Positions 58,368 through 64,000 of a DNA stretch of 64,000 nt are shown in pieces. A program made the translations under genes and the position numbers. Within the stretch, counting starts at the first letter, position 1. Each line of letters begins with the position of its first letter. Below the pieces are notes generated by a model. That model was given only the letters and a program-made list of their open reading frames with translations. It did no database searches and was not told the origin of the DNA. Origin of the DNA: Allobosea sp. BK604 (lineage in GTDB: Bacteria > Pseudomonadota > Alphaproteobacteria > Rhizobiales > Beijerinckiaceae); the NCBI RefSeq assembly GCF_004341515.1, contig NZ_SLZF01000007.1, positions 372,001 through 436,000 of the forward strand, in the 5' to 3' direction.

Positions 58368-58916
58368 ATGATCGAGCGGGGAAACAAGAACAGGCTGCGC
58401 CCGCCGCTCATGTTCGCCTTTCGCGAGGCGCATCGGAACAAGGATGCCAGGACGGCGCTCGACCTGCGCGATGAGGGCGGCGAGCGCATCATCGCCAGCC
58501 GCCGCGCCGCACCACGTGCCGCGATCACCGAGCCGAAACTGCGCCGGGAGATCGCGATCGACCTCGACGCGCTGGTGAACACGATCAATCTCGCCTCTGC
58601 GATCGATCTGTCTCGCCACGAGCACGTCGCGCGCTCCGTGCTCAATCACGGCTTCCCGGATCTCTCCAAGCTCTCGATCGACGAACACCGCGTCAACGTG
58701 ATCAAGGACGATCTTGCGGCCGTGCTGATCCGTTACGAGCCGCGGCTGATCAAGCAATCCATTGCGGTCGAGCGCGACGAGACCCTCGACAGGGCGGAGC
58801 TGAAGATCCGCTTCATCGTGCGGGCCGATCTCAACTGCGAGCCGCTCAACGTGCCCGTTCAGTTTGTCGCCGATGTCGAGCTCGATACCGGCAAGATCGC
58901 GATCAAGAACTCCTGA
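58368..58916 (+). CDS. tssE: T6SS baseplate protein TssE (gp25-like)
   Basis: A 182-residue gp25-like wedge protein that starts sheath polymerisation. Conserved parts are LRREIAIDLDALVNTINLAS, SVLNHGFPDLSKLSID and IRYEPRLIKQSI. ATG 58368 has GAGAGG upstream. Its stop codon TGA shares its final base with the left arm of a perfect 36-bp inverted repeat that fills much of the gap to tssF. Confidence 0.95.
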   Translation: MIERGNKNRLRPPLMFAFREAHRNKDARTALDLRDEGGERIIASRRAAPRAAITEPKLRREIAIDLDALVNTINLASAIDLSRHEHVARSVLNHGFPDLSKLSIDEHRVNVIKDDLAAVLIRYEPRLIKQSIAVERDETLDRAELKIRFIVRADLNCEPLNVPVQFVADVELDTGKIAIKNS

Positions 58917-59057
58917 CAGAACCTGGGATGGCCGCAGATGGGCTTTGGAAGAGACGGATGCCGGGAGAAGCGTACAGGCGATGCCGCTGGCATCGGCAGG
59001 CGCTTCGACGCCGCGGGCGTCCTTCCAAAGCCCATCTGCGGCCATCCCAGGTTCTGT
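58916..59057. repeat. Perfect 36-bp inverted repeat between tssE and tssF
   Basis: Arms at 58916-58951 (starts ACAGAACCTGGGATGG) and 59022-59057 are exact reverse complements over 36 bp, enclosing 70 bp. The inner segment has its own CGATGCC/GGCATCG hairpin (58979-58995). The right arm ends 26 bp before the tssF ATG. As RNA it would form a very stable stem that could block or process the message; as DNA it looks like an invertible or MITE-type element. Confidence 0.9.
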
Positions 59058-59083
59058 TGTGAGCTCCAAGGCGGCTGACGCAG

Positions 59084-61045
59084 ATGAATCAGGAATTCCT
59101 GGACTTCTACAATCAAGAGCTGCGGCTCTTCATGGAGCATACCAAGGAATTCGCGGAGGAATATCCGGGGATCGCCGAGCGGCTCGGCGGGCTGGTCGGC
59201 GACCGCATGGACCCGATGGTCGGCGGGTTGCTCGAGGGCGCAGCCTTCCTCGCCGCGCGCGTCCAGCTCAAGCTGAAGCACGAATTCCCGGAATTCACCA
59301 ATAACCTGCTCGAGCAGCTCATTCCGAACTATCTCGCGCCGACGCCCTCCGCGCTCCTCGCCGGCGTCAGGCCGACCTTCGGCGATCCAGCCCTGCGTGA
59401 GGGTACGCGTATTCCCCGCGGCTCCTATCTCGACGCGACCTATCTCGAGCGTGACCGGCGCGTCGCCTGCCGCTACCGGCTCGGCTCGGACCTGATGCTC
59501 TGGCCCTTCGATCTCGTCGCTGCCGAATACATTCCCGCGCCCGGTCCGCTCCAGGCACTCGGTCTTCACACTGGCGCGCGTGTCCTGTCGGGCCTGCGCC
59601 TGTCGCTGACGCATCGCACCGTCGCCAATGCCGAGGAGGAGCCCACGGCCGCGCAGGCTGCCAAACAGCCGACGAGCTGGTTCGCCGGCTGCCGCACCAG
59701 GGAGCTGAAGCTGCACCTGCTCGGCGCGGAGGCCGATGCGATCGCGCTTTACGAGCAGCTCTTCTCCGATTGCGTCGGGGTCTATTTCCGCCATCTCGAT
59801 GCTTTCGGCGATCCGGTCATCACCTCCGCGGCCGAGTGCCGGCTGGAACAGATCGGCTTCGACGAGGACGAGGCCTTGCTCCCGGCCGACACCCGCGTCT
59901 TCCGTGGCTTCGAGCTGCTGCGCGAGCTGTTCTGGTTCCCGCGCAAATTCCTCGGCTTCAAGCTTGCAGGCCTCGCCGGGATCATGCCGCAGCTCAAGGC
60001 GAAGTCGGTCGACATCATCTTCGTCTTCGACGAGGTCAATGCCCGGCTCACGGCTGCCGTGCAGCGCGACATGTTCTCGCTCTATGCAGCGCCGGCCGTG
60101 AACCTGTTCGAGAAGACGGCCGACCGCATCCCCGTGCGCAGCAACCAGCACGAATATCATCTCATCCCGGATCGCGGCCGCTATCTCGACTACGAGCCGC
60201 ACAGCATCCTCGACGTCTACGCGCATTACGTCGGCGGGCGCGAAAAGCAGCCGGTCCACCCGCTCTATTCCGCGCCGGAAGGGGCCTCGCCGACGCAGGG
60301 CCTGCTCTACACCCAGCGCCGCCTGCCACGCCGCCGCTCGGCTGCCGAGCGGCGCTATGGCCGTGCCTCTGACTATACCGGCACCGACATGTTCATATCG
60401 CTGGTCGAGCCGGCCGGGATCGACGATGCCAGCTCCGTCGCCGAGCTCAGCGTGCGGGCGCTCTGCTCAAACCGCCATCTCCCCGAGCATTTGCCGACCG
60501 GCGCGGGCGGCGCCGATTTCCGGCTGATCGACAATGTCGTGCTCGACGTCAGCTGCCTCGCCGGGCCGACACCGCCGCGCGAGCCGATCGTCTCGCAGCT
60601 CAAGCTGCGCGCGGAGACGGCGAGCACGGGCGTCGTCACCTGGCGGCTCATCAACCTGCTCAGTCTCAACCAGCTCGGCCTGGTCCAGCGCGGCGCCGGG
60701 CAGAATGCCGAGGCCCTGCGCGAGATGCTCGCGCTCTTCGCCGATCTCGCCGACAGCGCCACCGAGCGCCGCATTCGCGGCATCAGGAGCGTCGACAGCC
60801 GGCCGGTGATCCGCCGCTTTCCGCAACGGGCCGGCACGGGGGCGGCGCGGGGGCTCGAGGTCGCGGTCACGCTCGACGAGAAGGCCTTCGAGGGCAGCGG
60901 GGTCTTCCTGCTCGGCGCGGTGCTCGACCGCTTCCTTGCCGAATACGCCGCGATGAACCATTTCACCCAGACCGTGATCCGCACGGTCGAGCGCGGCGAG
61001 GTCATGCGCTGGCCGCCGCGCGCCGGCGCGAGGCGTATCCTGTGA
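59084..61045 (+). CDS. tssF: T6SS baseplate protein TssF
   Basis: A 653-residue TssF (VasA/ImpG). The start MNQEFLDFYNQELRLFMEHTKEFAEEYPGIAERLGG is family-typical, as are QLKLKHEFPEFTNNLLEQLIPNYLAPTPS and the C-terminal FLADSATERR-type region. It forms the wedge with TssG2 and TssE. Ribosome binding is weak (AAGG about 12 bases upstream) and the gene lies behind the 36-bp inverted repeat, so its translation may be reduced relative to hcp. It overlaps tssG by four bases. Confidence 0.95.
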   Translation: MNQEFLDFYNQELRLFMEHTKEFAEEYPGIAERLGGLVGDRMDPMVGGLLEGAAFLAARVQLKLKHEFPEFTNNLLEQLIPNYLAPTPSALLAGVRPTFGDPALREGTRIPRGSYLDATYLERDRRVACRYRLGSDLMLWPFDLVAAEYIPAPGPLQALGLHTGARVLSGLRLSLTHRTVANAEEEPTAAQAAKQPTSWFAGCRTRELKLHLLGAEADAIALYEQLFSDCVGVYFRHLDAFGDPVITSAAECRLEQIGFDEDEALLPADTRVFRGFELLRELFWFPRKFLGFKLAGLAGIMPQLKAKSVDIIFVFDEVNARLTAAVQRDMFSLYAAPAVNLFEKTADRIPVRSNQHEYHLIPDRGRYLDYEPHSILDVYAHYVGGREKQPVHPLYSAPEGASPTQGLLYTQRRLPRRRSAAERRYGRASDYTGTDMFISLVEPAGIDDASSVAELSVRALCSNRHLPEHLPTGAGGADFRLIDNVVLDVSCLAGPTPPREPIVSQLKLRAETASTGVVTWRLINLLSLNQLGLVQRGAGQNAEALREMLALFADLADSATERRIRGIRSVDSRPVIRRFPQRAGTGAARGLEVAVTLDEKAFEGSGVFLLGAVLDRFLAEYAAMNHFTQTVIRTVERGEVMRWPPRAGARRIL

Positions 61046-62229
61046 CCGGCGAACCCGCCTTCCAGGACGCGGCTGTCCTGCCGGATCAGCCTGTGCCGCA
61101 GCCGCAGCCGCAGCCGGAGCCGCTGCCGCAGCTGGAGGGCTCCTTGCAGAAAGAGCCGAGCTTTGCCGCGCGGCTGCAGAACGAGCCCTGGCGCTTCGAT
61201 TTCTACGCCACGCTCCGACGGATCGAGCGCAGCTTTCCCGAGCGTGCCCGCATCGGCGACGCGGCGGCGCGGCGCGATGAGTATCTCGCCCTCGGCGAAC
61301 CGGCCTATATGGAATTCCCGGCCTCGACCATCGCCGAGGCGGACCACGACCCACAGGGACGCCTGCGCCTTCTGGTCAAGTTCCTCGGCCTGCTCGGACC
61401 GCAAGGCGCGCTGCCGCTGAGCACCACCGAGGAAACCTATCACTGGCAGCTCGAGCGGGACGATGCCTTCCCGCGCTTCCTCGATATCCTGAACCACCGT
61501 TTCCTGCAGCTCTTCTACCGGGCCTGGGCCGATTCCCGTCCGATCGCCCAGCATGACCGGCCGGAGATCGACCGCTTCGCCGCCTATATCGGCAGCATGA
61601 TCGGCCTCGGCTCGAAGCCCTATCTGGGCCTGGATGCCGTGCCCGACCCTGAAAAGCTCGCCCATGCCGGCCTGATCGGCGCGCAGGCCAAATCCGCTTC
61701 GCGCCTGCGCAGCTTCCTTGCCGGCCTGTTCGAGGCGCAGGTCGATATCGAGCAGTTCATCGGCATGCGGCTGGTCTTTGATCCGGCGGACCGCACCCGG
61801 CTCGGCCATGGCCATTGCACGCTCGGCGGCGACGCGCTCGTCGGCGCCAGCGTCTACAGCGTCGAGGACAAGTTCCGCGTCCGCATCGTCGCCCGCGACA
61901 TGGAGCAGTTCCGCCGCTTCCTGCCCAATGGCGACCTGTGCGAGCCGCTGTCCGATGCCGTGTTCTATTATCTGGGCGAGCAGTTCGAATGGGATGTCGA
62001 GCTTGCTTTACCGGTGAGTGAGGTTGAGCCTGTCCGGCTCGGCGGCTTCGGCAATCTCGGCTGGACTAGCTGGATGGCACCGAACTGGGGCGAGGCGAAG
62101 GGCGCCTTGCGCCGCGACGCGCGCTTCCATCCGGCCGAGCGCATGCGTGAGAAGCGCGCCAATCAAGGCAAGAGCGGCAAGCAGCCAAAGACCGGAAAAC
62201 CGTCGCCGACCGGGAACCGAAAGGGGTAG
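61042..62229 (+). CDS. tssG: T6SS baseplate protein TssG
   Basis: A 395-residue TssG (VasB/ImpH). The start is GTG, overlapping the tssF stop (GTGA). A Pro/Gln-rich head (PVPQPQPQPEPLPQ) of about 40 residues precedes the conserved part: EPWRFDFYATLRRIERSFPE, FLGLLGPQGALPL, the IGLGSKPYLGLDAV region and the C-terminal LGWTSWMA. A basic Lys/Gly-rich tail ends it. It works with TssF in the baseplate and is two bases before tssH. Confidence 0.95.
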   Translation: MTGEPAFQDAAVLPDQPVPQPQPQPEPLPQLEGSLQKEPSFAARLQNEPWRFDFYATLRRIERSFPERARIGDAAARRDEYLALGEPAYMEFPASTIAEADHDPQGRLRLLVKFLGLLGPQGALPLSTTEETYHWQLERDDAFPRFLDILNHRFLQLFYRAWADSRPIAQHDRPEIDRFAAYIGSMIGLGSKPYLGLDAVPDPEKLAHAGLIGAQAKSASRLRSFLAGLFEAQVDIEQFIGMRLVFDPADRTRLGHGHCTLGGDALVGASVYSVEDKFRVRIVARDMEQFRRFLPNGDLCEPLSDAVFYYLGEQFEWDVELALPVSEVEPVRLGGFGNLGWTSWMAPNWGEAKGALRRDARFHPAERMREKRANQGKSGKQPKTGKPSPTGNRKG

Positions 62230-62231
62230 CC

Positions 62232-64000
62232 ATGGCCGATATCAGCCTCGAAGCCGTCACAGGCAAGCTCAACCGGGTCGGCTATGAAGCCTTCATCCAG
62301 GCCCTCAGGCAGGCCAAGGGCGCCGGCAACCGCAATGTCGAGCTCGCCCATTGGCTTGCGCAGATCCTGCTCCGGCGCTCGACCGATATCGGCCTGACCG
62401 CGGCCCATTACGGGCTGGATATGGGCCGGCTCGCCAGCGATATCGGTGGCGTCATCGACGGCTTCCGCAAGAACGAGACGGAGATGCCGGGCGTCGCCAA
62501 CAATGTGGTCGATGTGCTCGACCGCGGCTGGCACTACGCCACGCTCTTCTTCGGCGAGACGCAGATCCGGACCGGGCATGTCCTGGTCGCGGCGCTGAAA
62601 TCGCTCGAGTTGCGCCGTGCGTTGACCGCGATCTCCAAGGAATTCGGCAAGATCCCCGTCGACGAGCTCGCGATCGGCTATGCCAAGATCTGGGAAGGCT
62701 CTGAGGAAGAGAACCTGCGCCCGATGGACGGCTCGGGCCTGCGCGCTGCCGGAACGCCGGGTGCAGAACAGGCCGAGGGGCCGAAGGGCACGACGGCGCT
62801 CGACCGCTTCTCGCAGGACCTCACCGTCAAGGCGCGCTCGGGCACGATGGACCCGATCCTTGGCCGCGACGACGAGATCCGCCAGGTCATCGACGTGCTG
62901 ATGCGCCGGCGCCAGAACAACCCGATTCTCACCGGTGAGGCCGGCGTCGGCAAGACCGCGATCGCCGAGGGTTTTGCCCAGCGCGTCGCCTCGGGCGACG
63001 TGCCGCCGCCGCTCCGCGGCGTGCGCGTCTGCGCCCTCGATATCGGCCTGATGCAGGCCGGCGCCTCGATGAAGGGCGAGTTCGAGCAGCGCCTGCGCTC
63101 GGTCATCGACGAGGTCCAGTCCTCGCCGACCCCGGTCATCCTGTTCATCGACGAGGCGCATACGCTGATCGGCGCCGGTGGCCAGGCCGGCACCGGCGAT
63201 GCAGCCAACCTGCTCAAGCCTGCTCTTGCGCGCGGCACCTTGCGCACCATCGCGGCGACGACATGGTCCGAGTACCGCCAGTATTTCGAGAAGGACCCGG
63301 CACTAACCCGACGCTTCCAGCCGGTCCAGGTCGACGAGCCCGATATCGCCCGCTGCTGCACCATGCTGCGCGGGCTGATTGCGCCGATGGAGAAGCACCA
63401 CAAGGTCCGCATCTCCGACGCCGCGATCGTCGCGGCGGTTCAGCTCTCGCACCGCTACATCCCGGCCCGGCAGCTTCCGGACAAGGCGGTCAGCCTGCTC
63501 GACACCGCCTGCGCCCGCGTCGCGATCAGCCAGAGCGCGACGCCCGCCGCGATCGAGGATGCGCGCGTCGGCATCTCCGCGCTGGAGCAGGAACGGGTGG
63601 CGCTGACCGCCGATGAGGATCTCGGCAGCAGCACGGCCGAGCGCGTGAAGGAGATCGATGCCGAGATCGCCGAGCGCAAGGAGAAGCTCGAGGAGCTGGA
63701 GCAGGCCTGGGCCTCGGAGCTCGCGCTGGTCGAGGAGATCAAGACGCTGCGCGCCAGGCTCGGAGAGCCGGCGGCCGGCGACAAGGGCAATGGCGCCCAG
63801 GCTGAAGCGGCTGGCGAGCCCGAAGCGGTTGGCGAGGCCGAAGCAGCCGACGAGGCGCCGGTCGCGCCCGTCGCGCCCGAGGCCGATCCCGCTGCGACCC
63901 GCGCCACGCTGGGGGAAAAGTTCCAGACGCTCGGCGAAATCGATCCGGCCAACCGGATGATCTATGCCCATGTCGATGAGCAGTCGGTCGCCTCCGTCGT
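62232..64000 (+). CDS. tssH: T6SS sheath-recycling ATPase TssH (ClpV), 3' end outside window
   Basis: A partial ClpV-type AAA+ ATPase, 589 codons seen and open at the window edge; full-length family members are about 880-900 residues. The N-domain (about 1-160) recognises TssC. The first AAA+ domain has Walker A GEAGVGKTA (235-243), Walker B VILFIDEAHTL (302-312, D307 E308) and ARQLPDKAVSLLD. The middle coiled coil is interrupted at about 512-556 by an Ala/Glu/Pro-rich insertion. The second ATPase domain lies beyond the window. ATG 62232 follows the tssG stop by two bases. Confidence 0.94.
   Translation, partial: MADISLEAVTGKLNRVGYEAFIQALRQAKGAGNRNVELAHWLAQILLRRSTDIGLTAAHYGLDMGRLASDIGGVIDGFRKNETEMPGVANNVVDVLDRGWHYATLFFGETQIRTGHVLVAALKSLELRRALTAISKEFGKIPVDELAIGYAKIWEGSEEENLRPMDGSGLRAAGTPGAEQAEGPKGTTALDRFSQDLTVKARSGTMDPILGRDDEIRQVIDVLMRRRQNNPILTGEAGVGKTAIAEGFAQRVASGDVPPPLRGVRVCALDIGLMQAGASMKGEFEQRLRSVIDEVQSSPTPVILFIDEAHTLIGAGGQAGTGDAANLLKPALARGTLRTIAATTWSEYRQYFEKDPALTRRFQPVQVDEPDIARCCTMLRGLIAPMEKHHKVRISDAAIVAAVQLSHRYIPARQLPDKAVSLLDTACARVAISQSATPAAIEDARVGISALEQERVALTADEDLGSSTAERVKEIDAEIAERKEKLEELEQAWASELALVEEIKTLRARLGEPAAGDKGNGAQAEAAGEPEAVGEAEAADEAPVAPVAPEADPAATRATLGEKFQTLGEIDPANRMIYAHVDEQSVASV

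Noticed and set aside
63061..63180. Suspected frameshift in tssH near the Walker B motif
   Set aside because: Careful codon counting from ATG 62232 places VILFIDEAHTL in frame (codon 302), so the gene is intact to the window end.

Overview
The window is high-GC DNA (roughly two thirds G+C by eye) whose gene content points to an alphaproteobacterium of the order Hyphomicrobiales. A Bosea-like genus is my best guess but is inference. The grounds are the lptC-lptA-lptB-rpoN order, a long-form hpf followed by ptsN, EF-P with EpmA/EpmB, and several short intergenic repeats of a type common in that order. I found no rRNA, tRNA, CRISPR array, insertion sequence or prophage.

Region 1 (1-25.6 kb) is mostly core. 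A short RNase D-like exonuclease leads into the LPS-export genes lptC, lptA and lptB and then rpoN. A DctP/Q/M TRAP transporter with a divergent GntR regulator carrying two DNA-binding domains sits between rpoN and hpf-ptsN, which are usually close neighbours. Next come a class I fumarase with a small secreted protein, an MBL-fold hydrolase, a DUF1993 protein, EF-P facing the enzymes that beta-lysylate it (epmA, epmB), a DsbA-family oxidoreductase, pyrF, two tandem DUF1330 genes, a MarR-controlled RND efflux operon and anmK.

Region 2 (25.6-35.7 kb) is an accessory block of envelope proteins in two divergent sets. Leftward are a triple-DUF4399 protein, a single-DUF4399 protein and a caspase-fold/SUMF1 fusion in which the expected catalytic cysteines of both domains are absent. 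Rightward are a caspase-fold protein with an intact His/Cys dyad, an OmpA-like protein, a methyltransferase with regulatory domain, a membrane lytic transglycosylase fused to an IS1595-type transposase zinc ribbon, and a small protein.

Region 3 (35.9-64 kb) is a type VI secretion system. The leftward block holds tssK, tssL (with OmpA domain), tssM, tagF, the phosphatase pppA and the kinase ppkA. A rightward cassette holds a PAAR protein flanked by two unknown genes. A second leftward block carries vgrG, a DUF6931-like gene and the FHA protein tagH, with a GNAT gene beyond them. The final rightward run is an ompA-like gene, tssA, tssB, tssC, hcp, tssE, tssF, tssG and tssH (clpV), the last cut by the window end. 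No tssJ is seen.

The most interesting observations are these. The N-terminal half of the PAAR protein resembles an ADP-ribosyl cyclase/NADase, which would make it a specialised T6SS effector. The degenerate caspase/SUMF1 protein could be an analogue of TagR, the SUMF1-fold activator of PpkA in Pseudomonas. A transposase zinc ribbon has been recruited into a lytic transglycosylase. A perfect 36-bp inverted repeat lies between tssE and tssF. Together, regions 2 and 3 may form one phospho-regulated secretion and envelope-signalling island.
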